A DNA stretch of 64,000 bases, from contig JAKQEE010000052.1 of the NCBI GenBank assembly GCA_029558635.1, forward strand, positions 578,860-642,859, given 5' to 3'. The notes beneath the pieces were generated by a model. The model did no database searches. It was given only the letters and a program-made list of their open reading frames with translations, and was not told the origin of the DNA. This document shows, piece by piece, positions 24,876 to 33,445 of this stretch. How positions within the stretch are numbered: position 1 is the stretch's first letter; each line of letters starts with the position of its first letter. The DNA comes from Pseudomonadota bacterium. GTDB taxonomy: Bacteria; Pseudomonadota; Alphaproteobacteria; Micavibrionales; Micavibrionaceae. The position numbers were made by a program, and so were the translations under genes.

Positions 24876-25181
24876 CTATCTCTTAAAATGGCGCGAGTAC
24901 GGGAGCAATTCGCCGTTCGTTTGTTGCTCATAGATTTCAAGAGAGATATCTTTCAGCTGCTCGGCTTTTTGTCCGGAAATTTTTTTCCACAGATTGACTG
25001 CGGATAGGGATACGTTTGCGTCCCAAGTACAGGTGCGTTGGACCATATCTTTCACGCCATCCAGCACGGACGAGGGAATCAGTCTGAATCCTTCCTTTCC
25101 GTTGCCGCAAACGAGGTGAACAGCCCCCTGAAACTCTGCCCCAAGAACATATGTTACACGATTGTTTAATGTATCATTCAT
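24876..25181 (-). CDS. Small protein of unknown function
   Basis: This 101-residue protein is not recognised. It begins MNDTLNNRVTYVLGAEFQGA and has a short beta-rich first half (VHLVCGNGKEGFRLIPSS). A helical second half (LWKKISGQKAEQLKDISLEI) follows. The start is secure: GGAGG lies six bases before the ATG. It has no signal peptide. It is divergent from metG and upstream of the gene at 24388 on the same strand, 95 bases apart, so the two may be co-transcribed. Confidence 0.65.
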   Translation of the reverse strand: MNDTLNNRVTYVLGAEFQGAVHLVCGNGKEGFRLIPSSVLDGVKDMVQRTCTWDANVSLSAVNLWKKISGQKAEQLKDISLEIYEQQTNGELLPYSRHFKR

Positions 25182-25316
25182 AATATTCCTCCATTACCTG
25201 AGTCTATTTATCAAAACTTCCGAGTTATGGTCAATTTAAAAGTTATTGAAACTCCATAAAGAGGTGGAAAATCGGGAGTGATCCGCTATAAAAGACTGAT
25301 CGAGATGGATTTTTAT

Positions 25317-26864
25317 ATGTCTGACAGCAAAAAATACTACGTCACCACGCCGATTTACTATGTGAATGACAAGCCGCATTTGGGTCATACCTATACGACA
25401 ATCGCCTGTGATGTGCTGGCGAGGTTCAAGAGGCTTGACGGCTATAATGTCAAATTCCTGACGGGAACCGATGAACATGGCCTGAAAGTTAAACAGTCTG
25501 CGGAAAAGGCGGGAATGACTCCGCAGGAATTTACCGATCAGGTCTCACAGAATTTCCGTGATCTGTGTCCCGCGATGAATTTTTCCAATGATGATTTTAT
25601 TCGCACAACTGAAGACCGCCACACCAGATCTTGCCAGCATTTGTGGAAAATTCTGGAAGAGCGGGGTGAAATTTATCTCGACAAATATGCCGGATGGTAC
25701 GCCGTGCGAGACGAAGCCTATTATGCCGAAGACGAGTTGAGCGACGGACCGAATGGCAAGAAGATCGCTCCCTCCGGCGCCGAAGTGGAGTGGATGGAAG
25801 AGGAAAGTTATTTCTTCCGCCTTTCGGCTTGGGGCGACAAGTTGCTGGAGCTGTACGAGCGTAACCCCACCTTTGTGATGCCTGAAACACGCATGAACGA
25901 AGTCAAAAGTTTTGTCAAAAGCGGACTCAAAGATTTGTCCGTGTCGCGCACCACGTTCGATTGGGGCGTTCCGGTTCCGGGGAATGACAAACACGTGATG
26001 TATGTGTGGATTGACGCGCTGACCAACTATATTACCGCCGCCGGATATCCAGATGATATGGGCGAGTATTGGCCGGCTGACCTCCACATGGTCGGCAAGG
26101 ATATTCTGCGGTTCCATGCCGTGTATTGGCCCGCGTTTTTGATGGCCGCCGGTATCGAGCCACCAAAACGTGTGTTTGCGCACGGATGGTGGACCATCGA
26201 GGGCGAAAAAATGTCGAAATCGCTCGGTAACGCAATCTCGCCATATGACCTGATTGAAAGATACGGTGTAGACCAGTCCCGTTATTTTCTCCTGAGAGAA
26301 AATCCGTTCGGCAATGATGGCGATTTTTGTCACGCCCATGCGATCAACCGGATCAATAACGATCTGGCCAACGGATTGGGAAATCTTGCGCAGCGGACGC
26401 TCTCGTTTATCTATAAAAACTGCGATGGAAAAATTCCCATTCCTGCCGAATTTACAGACAATGATCGCTCTCTGCTCAAAAAAGCACAGGAAGGTATGTT
26501 AGGGGTTGTAAGGCGTGAACTGGATGTCCAACGCTTCCACAAGGCACTGGAAGCCATTTGGGATGTGGTCAATGCCGCCAACGTCTACATTGATGTCGAG
26601 GCGCCGTGGTCTTTGAAGAAAACCGATACGGTGCGCATGGGAACGGTTTTGTATGTCTTGACTGAAACCATTCGCTGCCTTGGCCTCATTGTTCAACCTG
26701 TGATGCCGGAGTCGTCTGCCAAGATGCTTGATCAATTGGCGATTGAGGCAGGGGAGCGGAGTTTTGACTCTCTTTCGCCGTCCAAATCTATCGCCGCCGG
26801 AACGCAAATCCCCCAACCGCAAGGCGTGTTCCCCAGATTGGTTGAGGAAGAGAAGGCAGCATAA
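25317..26864 (+). CDS. metG: Methionyl-tRNA synthetase
   Basis: This 515-residue class I synthetase has the HIGH-type motif HLGH at residues 21-24 and KMSKS at 298-302. FLTGTDEHGLKVKQ and VWIDALTNYITAAGYP lie in between. It lacks the Cys-rich zinc knuckle of the E. coli type and lacks a C-terminal tRNA-binding (EMAP II) domain, which fits the shorter MetG class. The ATG at 25317 (MSDSKKYYVTTPIYYVND) matches the usual family start; the GTG at 25278 and ATG at 25305 are in-frame alternatives. It heads a tight operon with tatD, an MBL gene and queA. Confidence 0.96.
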   Translation: MSDSKKYYVTTPIYYVNDKPHLGHTYTTIACDVLARFKRLDGYNVKFLTGTDEHGLKVKQSAEKAGMTPQEFTDQVSQNFRDLCPAMNFSNDDFIRTTEDRHTRSCQHLWKILEERGEIYLDKYAGWYAVRDEAYYAEDELSDGPNGKKIAPSGAEVEWMEEESYFFRLSAWGDKLLELYERNPTFVMPETRMNEVKSFVKSGLKDLSVSRTTFDWGVPVPGNDKHVMYVWIDALTNYITAAGYPDDMGEYWPADLHMVGKDILRFHAVYWPAFLMAAGIEPPKRVFAHGWWTIEGEKMSKSLGNAISPYDLIERYGVDQSRYFLLRENPFGNDGDFCHAHAINRINNDLANGLGNLAQRTLSFIYKNCDGKIPIPAEFTDNDRSLLKKAQEGMLGVVRRELDVQRFHKALEAIWDVVNAANVYIDVEAPWSLKKTDTVRMGTVLYVLTETIRCLGLIVQPVMPESSAKMLDQLAIEAGERSFDSLSPSKSIAAGTQIPQPQGVFPRLVEEEKAA

Positions 26865-26867
26865 TTT

Positions 26868-27665
26868 ATGTGGATTGACTCGCACTGTCATCTCAACCAC
26901 TCGAAATTCACGCCGGAAGGCGGGGTCGAGGCAGCACTAGCTGCGGCAAAGGAGGCCGGAGTGGGAGGCATGCTGTCGATTGACTGTCTGATCCGCGAGG
27001 AATTTGACGGCCTACTGCAGCTGGTTAAACCTCTTGAAAATGTCTGGTGCACTGTCGGAACACATCCGCATGATGCGGGGAGGAAAGACGAAAAATCGGT
27101 GACGCTGGATGAGTTGATCGCGCTCGCCACATCAGACGACAAAGTGATTGGTATTGGCGAGTGCGGTCTTGATTATTATTACAATCTATCGAGTATCGAA
27201 GACCAACAGGAATGTTTTCGTAAGCATATCCGTGCGTGTCTGGCCACCGATTTGCCGATGATCGTTCATGCCCGCGATGCGGATGACGATATTATTCGCA
27301 TCATCCGTGAAGAAACTGGCGGGAAGGGGATGCGCGGAATTATGCATTGCTTTTCATCGTCGCCGAAGATGGGGTTTGAGGCGCTTGATCTCGGCTTTCA
27401 CATTTCCTTTTCGGGTATTCTGACCTTCAAGAAATCTGTTGAATTGCAGGAATTTGCACGCGAGGTGCCGATGGATCGTTTATTGGTCGAAACCGATTCT
27501 CCGTATCTTGCGCCTGAACCGTTTCGCGGAAAAATGAACCATCCGGCTTTGGTTGTTCATACCGGGAAATTTCTGGCCGACTTAAAAGGGATTTCGCCGG
27601 AAGAGATGGCAAAGATTACGACGGAGAATTTTTTTAAATTGTTTGATAAGGCTAAATTATCATGA
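26868..27665 (+). CDS. TatD-family metal-dependent hydrolase
   Basis: This 265-residue TIM-barrel protein has the metal ligands of TatD: IDSHCHL at the start, IGECGLDYYY, PMIVHARDADDDI, MHCFSSS and LLVETDSPYLAPEPFRGK. TatD-type enzymes are 3'-5' DNases, and some deacylate D-aminoacyl-tRNA; which applies here is unknown. It follows metG by three bases, a common pairing, and overlaps the next gene by four bases. Confidence 0.92.
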   Translation: MWIDSHCHLNHSKFTPEGGVEAALAAAKEAGVGGMLSIDCLIREEFDGLLQLVKPLENVWCTVGTHPHDAGRKDEKSVTLDELIALATSDDKVIGIGECGLDYYYNLSSIEDQQECFRKHIRACLATDLPMIVHARDADDDIIRIIREETGGKGMRGIMHCFSSSPKMGFEALDLGFHISFSGILTFKKSVELQEFAREVPMDRLLVETDSPYLAPEPFRGKMNHPALVVHTGKFLADLKGISPEEMAKITTENFFKLFDKAKLS

Positions 27666-28468
27666 ATGAAGATGCGGTTTTGACCATCCTGGGATGCGGG
27701 GATAGTGCTGGAGTTCCGCGTATTGGCGGAGATTGGGGAGCCTGCGACCCGATGGAGCCTAAAAATCGTCGTACGCGGCCCAGTGTTGCCGTCCAGACAA
27801 AAACAACATCCATTGTAGTGGATACGGGCGTCGATTTTAGCGCTCAATTGTCACGCGAAAGCATTTCTGATTTGTCAGCCATTCTTTATACACACGGACA
27901 TGCGGATCATGTGAACGGAATGGACGATTTACGATTTGTCTATTTGCGACATAAGAAACATCTTCCTGTCTATGCCGACGCACAAACTTTCACCGAGATT
28001 TCCCATCGGTTTGATTATTTGTTTAAGCAGAAGTCTCCTTATTACCCTCCTGTGGCTGACCATCATTTGCTGATTGATGAAAATTTGGGCAGCCCCCATC
28101 ATGTTGGCGACATCAGTTTTATCCCGTTCTTGCAGAATCACGGGCAGGGGACCCGTTCGCTTGGCTACCGTTTTGGCGATATCGGCTATTCGACGGATAT
28201 GGCCAATCTTGACGACACGGCGATTGAAACGTTGCGGGGGATCAAAGTGTGGGTTGCCGATTGCTCCGATTATCATCGTCCGGATTTTATTTTTCATTCC
28301 AATATTCCGAATTTGCAGCGGCTGAATGAAATGATCGGTGCGGAGTTGGTGTTGTTAACCCATTTGCGGCATCAGCATGACTATCAAACGCTGGTCCGTG
28401 AATGCCCCAAAGGTTTTTCTCCGGCTTATGACAGCATGAAAATCCGGCTTGACGGAACGGTTCTCTAA
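27662..28468 (+). CDS. MBL-fold metallohydrolase (PhnP-like)
   Basis: This 268-residue metallo-beta-lactamase-fold phosphodiesterase has the zinc-binding motif YTHGHADHVNGMDDLR and later LQNHGQG, FGDIGYSTDMA and LLTHLRHQHDY. The N-terminal LGCGDSAGVPRIGGDWGAC is typical of the PhnP/cyclic-phosphodiesterase group placed after tatD in Alphaproteobacteria. Its physiological substrate is unknown. The ATG overlaps the tatD stop (ATGA). Confidence 0.9.
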   Translation: MNEDAVLTILGCGDSAGVPRIGGDWGACDPMEPKNRRTRPSVAVQTKTTSIVVDTGVDFSAQLSRESISDLSAILYTHGHADHVNGMDDLRFVYLRHKKHLPVYADAQTFTEISHRFDYLFKQKSPYYPPVADHHLLIDENLGSPHHVGDISFIPFLQNHGQGTRSLGYRFGDIGYSTDMANLDDTAIETLRGIKVWVADCSDYHRPDFIFHSNIPNLQRLNEMIGAELVLLTHLRHQHDYQTLVRECPKGFSPAYDSMKIRLDGTVL

Positions 28469-28470
28469 TT

Positions 28471-29517
28471 ATGCGTGTCGATGACTTCGATTTCGATCTT
28501 CCGGAGGAATTGATTGCCTTACGGCCTGTAAACCCAAAGCATTCGGCGCGGCAACTCGTCGTCAATGCGCCTAATTCCAATGGCTTTATTGACCAGAAGG
28601 TGTGGGAGTTTCCCGATTTTTTGACGTCCAAAGATTTAATTGTTTTCAATGACACCAAAGTTATTCCATCCTATCTGTTTGCCACACGCGGCGAGATGGT
28701 AACGGAGGTCAATCTGCACAAACGGCTTTCGCCTGTATCGTGGCTGGCCTTTGCGAAGAAAACGAAGCGCTTGAAGATTGAAGATCAGCTTTCATTTGGC
28801 GATGGGAGGTTGTCGGCAACTATTCAGGAGAAACACGATGGTGGTGAAATCCTTCTTAATTTCGATGTAAAGGCAGGTGATCTGGAATCTGTTCTTGCTG
28901 AAATCGGAATGATGCCTTTACCACCCTATATTGCGAGCAAGCGAGACGTTGATGAGCGTGACCGTGACGATTACCAGACGATGTTTGCCGCACGTGAGGG
29001 GGCCGTGGCGGCCCCGACCGCGTCACTCCATTTTACACCGGAATTGATGGAGAAAATTTCGGCGAAGGGTATTAAGACTGCCAAGGTGACTTTACATGTC
29101 GGCGCTGGAACGTTTCTCCCAGTTAAGGTCGAGGATACGAATGATCACAAGATGCATGCCGAATGGGGAAATGTTTCGGACGATGTTGCCGAGTTGATTA
29201 ACGGCACGCATAAGAATGGCGGCCGAGTGGTGGCTATTGGCACGACGGTTCTGCGTATTCTGGAATCGGCCAGCGACGGGCAGGGGAAAATCCATCCATT
29301 TTCCGGTGATACGTCGATCTTTATCACGCCCGGGTATAGATTCCGCTGTGTCAACATGCTGATGACCAATTTTCACCTGCCGAAATCGACGCTTTTTATG
29401 CTGGTTTGCGCCTTTGCTGGAACGGAAACCATGAAAAGTGCCTATGATTATGCGGTCAGGCAAGGATACAGGTTTTACTCCTATGGGGATAGCAGCTTAT
29501 TATTCCAAGGAAATTAA
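28471..29517 (+). CDS. queA: tRNA preQ1(34) S-adenosylmethionine ribosyltransferase-isomerase
   Basis: This 348-residue enzyme of queuosine synthesis transfers and isomerises the ribosyl moiety of SAM onto preQ1 in tRNA. Visible marks are VDDFDFDLPEELIALRP, FNDTKVIPSYLF, APTASLHFTPELM, HVGAGTFLPVK and TNFHLPKSTLFMLV. The length is normal. It begins two bases after the MBL stop and ends the metG operon. No tgt gene follows in the window, unlike in many genomes; an AT-rich accessory patch begins instead. Confidence 0.95.
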   Translation: MRVDDFDFDLPEELIALRPVNPKHSARQLVVNAPNSNGFIDQKVWEFPDFLTSKDLIVFNDTKVIPSYLFATRGEMVTEVNLHKRLSPVSWLAFAKKTKRLKIEDQLSFGDGRLSATIQEKHDGGEILLNFDVKAGDLESVLAEIGMMPLPPYIASKRDVDERDRDDYQTMFAAREGAVAAPTASLHFTPELMEKISAKGIKTAKVTLHVGAGTFLPVKVEDTNDHKMHAEWGNVSDDVAELINGTHKNGGRVVAIGTTVLRILESASDGQGKIHPFSGDTSIFITPGYRFRCVNMLMTNFHLPKSTLFMLVCAFAGTETMKSAYDYAVRQGYRFYSYGDSSLLFQGN

Positions 29518-29574
29518 TTTTTTACTTTATTTTTCATCGTGAACATATTGTTTTTATTTTATTAAATTATTTTC

Positions 29575-29604
29575 TTGTATTTTCCGCAGTATTTTTCATA
29601 TTAT
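29575..29604 (+). promoter_or_regulatory. Candidate sigma-70 promoter for the SPxKRA gene pair
   Basis: TTGTAT at 29575-29580 and TATTAT at 29599-29604 are separated by 18 bases in a very AT-rich stretch after queA. Transcription would begin near 29611, about 33 bases before the ATG at 29644. Confidence 0.4.
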
Positions 29605-29643
29605 TTCTACGGTCGTTTAAATAGAAAAAATGTGAGTGGTGTT

Positions 29644-29928
29644 ATGTTGTCAAAAAATTCTCTTGTGCAATTTGCACAATCAGCTGTTTGCCAGACCCAT
29701 GGGCTTTTGTTGGAGAAAACTGAATTAAGCCCCGTAAAAAGAGCATATTTCAACCTTCAGAGAATTGCCGACGGACAAACCGAGAATCCTTTGGCAGAGT
29801 TTCTGAGCGCCAAAAAGGCCATTATTTATGCTGAAAAGCATTATCTGTCTGGGAGCAATAACGACTACGAGATCAGGGCCTTTCACCTTATAAGAAAAGC
29901 CTTAAACGATTACCCTCATTTCACTTAA
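29644..29928 (+). CDS. Small protein, first of a tandem paralogous pair (SPxKRA family)
   Basis: This 94-residue soluble helical protein shares clear similarity with the product of the next gene. Shared elements are SPVKRA (vs SPIKRA), SAKKAIIYAEKHYL (vs TARHEISFASKNYI) and EIRAFHLIRKALN (vs EVQAYHILKAALN). The frame extends upstream to 29575, but the ATG at 29644 has GAGTGG before it and lines up with the paralog. No signal peptide or known domain was found. The function is unknown; tandem duplication suggests a lineage-specific family. Confidence 0.65.
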   Translation: MLSKNSLVQFAQSAVCQTHGLLLEKTELSPVKRAYFNLQRIADGQTENPLAEFLSAKKAIIYAEKHYLSGSNNDYEIRAFHLIRKALNDYPHFT

Positions 29929-30030
29929 AAATAGAGTGTGCCAGCTTTCATAAATGTCATAATTTTCTGGACTTTTTATTATTCCGTGCGTTACAAATTT
30001 TCTACAATTTACTAAACAAGGAGGATGTAG

Positions 30031-30348
30031 ATGGGTGCTTTAGGCGAATTGCCCGAACTTTCGGTTTTGGCTCAAAATGCAGCCAGCGAGACGGAAAATC
30101 TTTTAGGCGGAATTACCAGCAGAAGCCCAATTAAAAGGGCTTGGACTTCCTTTAATAGCGTAAACGGTAATGTTGGCTTTGAGGAAGCTATGCGTCGGCT
30201 TAAGACCGCTCGTCACGAGATTAGTTTTGCGAGCAAAAACTATATTGATGTTGATGGCGTTAATCCAACTGAAGGTGAAGTGCAAGCCTATCATATTTTA
30301 AAAGCTGCCTTGAACCGTCATCAGGATCTTGCTGTGGATTTTTGTTAG
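30031..30348 (+). CDS. Small protein, second of the SPxKRA pair
   Basis: This 105-residue protein has a strong ribosome site (AAGGAGG) eight bases before the ATG. The N-terminal MGALGELPELSVLAQNAASE is followed by SRSPIKRAWTSF, a helix with TARHEISFASKNYI and a C-terminal EVQAYHILKAALNRHQDL. It has the same layout as its upstream neighbour with an insertion (NPTEG) before the last helix. It is predicted cytoplasmic and all-helical, with no known family. It is separated from its neighbour by 102 bases with no terminator. Confidence 0.68.
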   Translation: MGALGELPELSVLAQNAASETENLLGGITSRSPIKRAWTSFNSVNGNVGFEEAMRRLKTARHEISFASKNYIDVDGVNPTEGEVQAYHILKAALNRHQDLAVDFC

Positions 30349-30411
30349 ATTGGCTTAATTTGAATTCAATCCATTATTTCCCATAATATACATTATCACA
30401 TTATCAGTGGT

Positions 30412-30447
30412 ATAAAAAAGGGTGAAGGCGTAATGTCCTCACCCTTT
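30412..30447 (-). terminator. Rho-independent terminator of the minus-strand gene at 30472
   Basis: AAAGGGTGA (30417-30425) and TCACCCTTT (30439-30447) form a nine-base perfect stem. On the minus strand it is followed by a T-run (complement of 30414-30419). It lies 24 bases after the stop codon of the 30472-30855 gene. Confidence 0.75.
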
Positions 30448-30471
30448 AAAAACTCTACTGGCATGGACTAT

Positions 30472-30855
30472 CTACACTGGAGCTGTCTGAAGAGCGGTAT
30501 GATCGGTCAGTAAGTCGCGTGCGCTGGAGATCACATCATATACTTTTCTGCTATACGCATCGTCTTTATCCAACTCCACAGGAATGCCGTTTTTGTAGTC
30601 GTCCGCAAGCAGATAGACAACCTTGCCAGTTTCGTCATCCAATCTTCTCAAACTGACGTACAGGCCGTTATCCGGCACAATATCCAGTCGCTCAATTGCT
30701 TCATCGCTGACAGTGTATTCAATTTGGGATTTTGAGGCCCTATCAAACACTCCCTTCAAGCCAATAAGCACGAGGGCCTTATTGATTTTGGTCAACACGT
30801 TATCAGGTGCACCGACTTCAAAACATGACTTCAGGGAATATAACGTTCCGGACAT
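30472..30855 (-). CDS. Small protein of unknown function
   Basis: This 127-residue protein matches no family I recognise. It begins MSGTLYSLKSCFEVGAPDNV. A mixed alpha-beta middle (YVSLRRLDDETGKVVYLLAD) and a C-terminal helix (SRKVYDVISSARDLLTDH) follow. The start at 30855 is preferred over the ATG two codons upstream because GGAG is six bases from it and directly abuts the other. It is a monocistronic gene bounded by its own terminator, and convergent with the SPxKRA pair. Confidence 0.62.
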   Translation of the reverse strand: MSGTLYSLKSCFEVGAPDNVLTKINKALVLIGLKGVFDRASKSQIEYTVSDEAIERLDIVPDNGLYVSLRRLDDETGKVVYLLADDYKNGIPVELDKDDAYSRKVYDVISSARDLLTDHTALQTAPV

Positions 30856-30913
30856 CTTCATCTCCTAACATCCTACAATTTATCCAGCCATACCACCCCT
30901 TTCAGCTTATGTC

Positions 30914-30937
30914 AAAAACCGCCCGTGAAGGGGCGGT
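30914..30937 (-). terminator. Rho-independent terminator after the sqr-like gene
   Basis: A seven-base GC-rich stem (ACCGCCC 30918-30924 with GGGCGGT 30931-30937) has a six-base loop. On the minus strand it is followed by TTTTTG. It is located 25 bases after the stop of the oxidoreductase gene. Confidence 0.85.
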
Positions 30938-30961
30938 CTTCTAATATTTCAAGTCGAAAGT

Positions 30962-32254
30962 CTACTTCCTGAATTGCTCGATTTCACGTTTGTTGATTCC
31001 GAGCAATCTAAGGGCATATTTCTCATACATCGGGGAAATTGAACCTTTTTTGACTTTGCGGATGAAATACCATTCGAACAGCAACTTGCCCCAGTGAACC
31101 CAACGCCCCCCCTTCATCCACGCGACGTTACGCGGCGGAATTTGAGGCAAAGCTACGAAGGCAACGCCCGTGTCCCCCATATCGGCGAGACAAATCGCAT
31201 TCCATGTGGCTTTGTCGGTTGGCTCTTTGCCGGCCATGATGTTCTGGATGTTGTGCGCGGTTGCCGCCACCATCGATTCAATCATATATCCCGTTTTCGG
31301 CACACCAAGTGGAACCGGTGTTTTTTCACGCGGAGCAATCGCCACACACACGCCAACACCGAAGACATTTTTATAGGTCGGGTTGCGTTGGTAATCATCA
31401 ATAATAACAAACCCCTTCTCGTTCACCAGACCTTCGATGCCCATCGTGGCGTCGATACCGGCAAATGGCGGCATCATCATCGAATAGGCAAACGGCAATT
31501 CATGTTTCTGTTTCACGTTGCCGAGATCGTCATGCTCGATCACGTGCATCATGCCGTCTTCGACTTTTTCGACCTTGGCATTGCAGATCCATTTGATATC
31601 ACGGTCACGCATCATATGTTCAAGGATGGATTTTGAGTCCCCTACGCCGCCCAGACCCAAATGACCGATATAAGGTTCCGGCGTCACATAAACCATTGGT
31701 ACTTTGTGACGGATTTTCGATTTTTTCAAATCATGGTGAAGAATAAACATATATTCGTAAGCCGGACCGAAGCAGGATACGCCCTGCGTTGCGCCGACGA
31801 TGATCGGACCGGGTTTCAGTTTAAAATCTTCCCACGCGTCAGCTGCCTTTTCAGCGTGCGCAGATTGACAGATCGAATGGGTGAACCCCCCATGCGGCCC
31901 CAATCCTTCGACCGCGCCAAATGACAGTTTCGGCCCTGTGGCGAGGACCAGATAATCATATTCAATCACCTGACCGTCAATCAGATCAATCTTGTTTTGA
32001 TCCGGATGAACGCGTTTGGCGGCGACCGGAATAAAGTCGATTTTTTTCTTTTTCAAGTATTTTTCGAGAGGGATATCAATATGTTCGCGTTTACGCCAGT
32101 TCACAGCCACCCACGGGTTCGACGGAACAAACGAAAAATACGGCACATCGGAAATCACGGTGATTTTGGCATCCTTGGCCGAAACCAGAGCGCGCATATC
32201 ATAAGCCATAGATACGCCGCCGATCCCTCCTCCTAATACTACGATATGGGTCAT
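30962..32254 (-). CDS. Sulfide:quinone oxidoreductase-like flavoprotein
   Basis: This 430-residue FAD-dependent oxidoreductase opens with the dinucleotide motif VVLGGGIGGVSMAYDM. It also has YLVLATGPKLSFGAV and a second FAD site around NVFGVGVCVAI. Three cysteines stand where SQR redox cysteines are found: GVSCFGPAYEYMF, the VGVCVAI segment and ICLADMGDTG near the C-terminus. An amphipathic C-terminal region (WGKLLFEWYFIRKVKKG) could dock to the membrane. It probably oxidises sulfide and reduces ubiquinone. It is co-directional with a DUF2892 protein encoded 32 bases upstream. The product could be another member of the SQR/FCC family, so the substrate is inferred. Confidence 0.82.
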   Translation of the reverse strand: MTHIVVLGGGIGGVSMAYDMRALVSAKDAKITVISDVPYFSFVPSNPWVAVNWRKREHIDIPLEKYLKKKKIDFIPVAAKRVHPDQNKIDLIDGQVIEYDYLVLATGPKLSFGAVEGLGPHGGFTHSICQSAHAEKAADAWEDFKLKPGPIIVGATQGVSCFGPAYEYMFILHHDLKKSKIRHKVPMVYVTPEPYIGHLGLGGVGDSKSILEHMMRDRDIKWICNAKVEKVEDGMMHVIEHDDLGNVKQKHELPFAYSMMMPPFAGIDATMGIEGLVNEKGFVIIDDYQRNPTYKNVFGVGVCVAIAPREKTPVPLGVPKTGYMIESMVAATAHNIQNIMAGKEPTDKATWNAICLADMGDTGVAFVALPQIPPRNVAWMKGGRWVHWGKLLFEWYFIRKVKKGSISPMYEKYALRLLGINKREIEQFRK

Positions 32255-32286
32255 GGTGATCTTCTCCCTTCCAGACTGAATTATAA

Positions 32287-32490
32287 TTAATTAAATGCGT
32301 TGCCCGGCTTAATGCCAAACTTTTTCAGGATCATTGCCAGCGGGCAAAATCCGGTGAACGACGCTTGAAACATGTTGGCCCCGACAAATGCGGTGAACCA
32401 GTAAAAATACGGGGTGATATAATATCCGAGCGCCAGACTCAGCAAAATCATGAACCCAGCAAAACGCATTACGACTTTATCAATGTTCAT
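32287..32490 (-). CDS. DUF2892 inner-membrane protein
   Basis: This 67-residue protein has two hydrophobic helices (FMILLSLALGYYI and the following YFYWFTAFVGANMF) and ends GFCPLAMILKKFGI, the classic DUF2892/YgaP membrane-part pattern. The ATG at 32490 (GGGGAATCGG upstream) is chosen over one at 32526. DUF2892 proteins are often encoded next to sulfur-handling enzymes such as rhodaneses, which fits its position upstream of the SQR-like gene in the same transcription unit. Confidence 0.85.
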   Translation of the reverse strand: MNIDKVVMRFAGFMILLSLALGYYITPYFYWFTAFVGANMFQASFTGFCPLAMILKKFGIKPGNAFN

Positions 32491-32650
32491 CCGATTCCCC
32501 TTTAAAAAGAATGATCTCCATACCACTCCTTTATGGTTGCTCCGTCAAGTCCCCGCTTTTGTGCATAGCGAAAGATTCACTTGAAAATTCAACGGGTTTG
32601 ATGAAAGCTGTAACCATAATTCTAACCTACAAATAGATAAGATTTTATTG

Positions 32651-33445
32651 ATGGACAGTTCCCCTTCCCCGATCCGGCAGCTTCTCGACGTTATGGCGCG
32701 TTTGCGCGACAAGGAAACCGGTTGTCCGTGGGATATCGAGCAGGATTTTCGTTCGATTGCCCCCTGCACCATTGAAGAAGCCTATGAGGTCGCAGATGCG
32801 ATTGAGCGCGGGGATATGGAGGATTTCAAAGAGGAATTGGGGGATTTGCTGTTGCAGGTTGTCTTTCATTCGCAAATGGCCAAGGAAGAGTTGTTGTTTG
32901 AATTTGACGATGTGGTCGAGCGATTGATCCAGAAGCTTGTTTCCCGTCATCCACACGTCTTTGGCGATGAAACCGCCAAGAGTGCGGAGGATGTGTTGGG
33001 AATCTGGCAGCAAGCAAAGGATAAGGAAAAGCAAGATAAGGGGAACTCCCCCCCTTCCATTCTTGACGACATTCCGATGAATTTTCCAGCGTTGATGCGG
33101 GCGCAGAAAATTTCCAAGAAAGCAGCCAAATCCGGTTTCGAATGGACCCAAACTGAGGATGTGATCGACAAAATCATTGAGGAGCTGAACGAGTTTCGCG
33201 CGGAGATCAAATCGGGCGATAAAAACAAGCAGGCCGAAGAGCTGGGAGATGTGTTCTTTACCCTCGTCAATCTCGGGCGGCGTCTGGATATTGATTGCGA
33301 AGAAGCGATGCGGGCGTGTAATTCCAAATTTTATCGCCGTTTTTCAGGAATGGAGCGCGATATCGCCGCCGATGGCAAGTCCCTTTCCGACCTTTCCGCC
33401 GAGGAATGGGAAATTTACTGGCAAAAACAGAAGGCTAAAGAATAA
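32651..33445 (+). CDS. mazG: Nucleoside triphosphate pyrophosphohydrolase
   Basis: This 264-residue protein carries two MazG domains. The first has CPWDIEQDFRS, EEAYEVADAIE and EELGDLLLQV. The second has KSGFEWTQTEDV, EELNEFRAEI and EELGDVFFTL. The Glu/Asp clusters bind Mg. It hydrolyses (d)NTPs to monophosphates and pyrophosphate and may limit ppGpp or damaged nucleotides. The ATG at 32651 follows a TTG one codon earlier in the same frame. Its end overlaps the convergent Mur ligase gene by 11 bases. Confidence 0.93.
   Translation: MDSSPSPIRQLLDVMARLRDKETGCPWDIEQDFRSIAPCTIEEAYEVADAIERGDMEDFKEELGDLLLQVVFHSQMAKEELLFEFDDVVERLIQKLVSRHPHVFGDETAKSAEDVLGIWQQAKDKEKQDKGNSPPSILDDIPMNFPALMRAQKISKKAAKSGFEWTQTEDVIDKIIEELNEFRAEIKSGDKNKQAEELGDVFFTLVNLGRRLDIDCEEAMRACNSKFYRRFSGMERDIAADGKSLSDLSAEEWEIYWQKQKAKE

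Noticed and set aside
25545..26339. Minus-strand open frame of 264 codons
   Set aside because: Antisense shadow of metG; no ribosome site and no recognisable domain.
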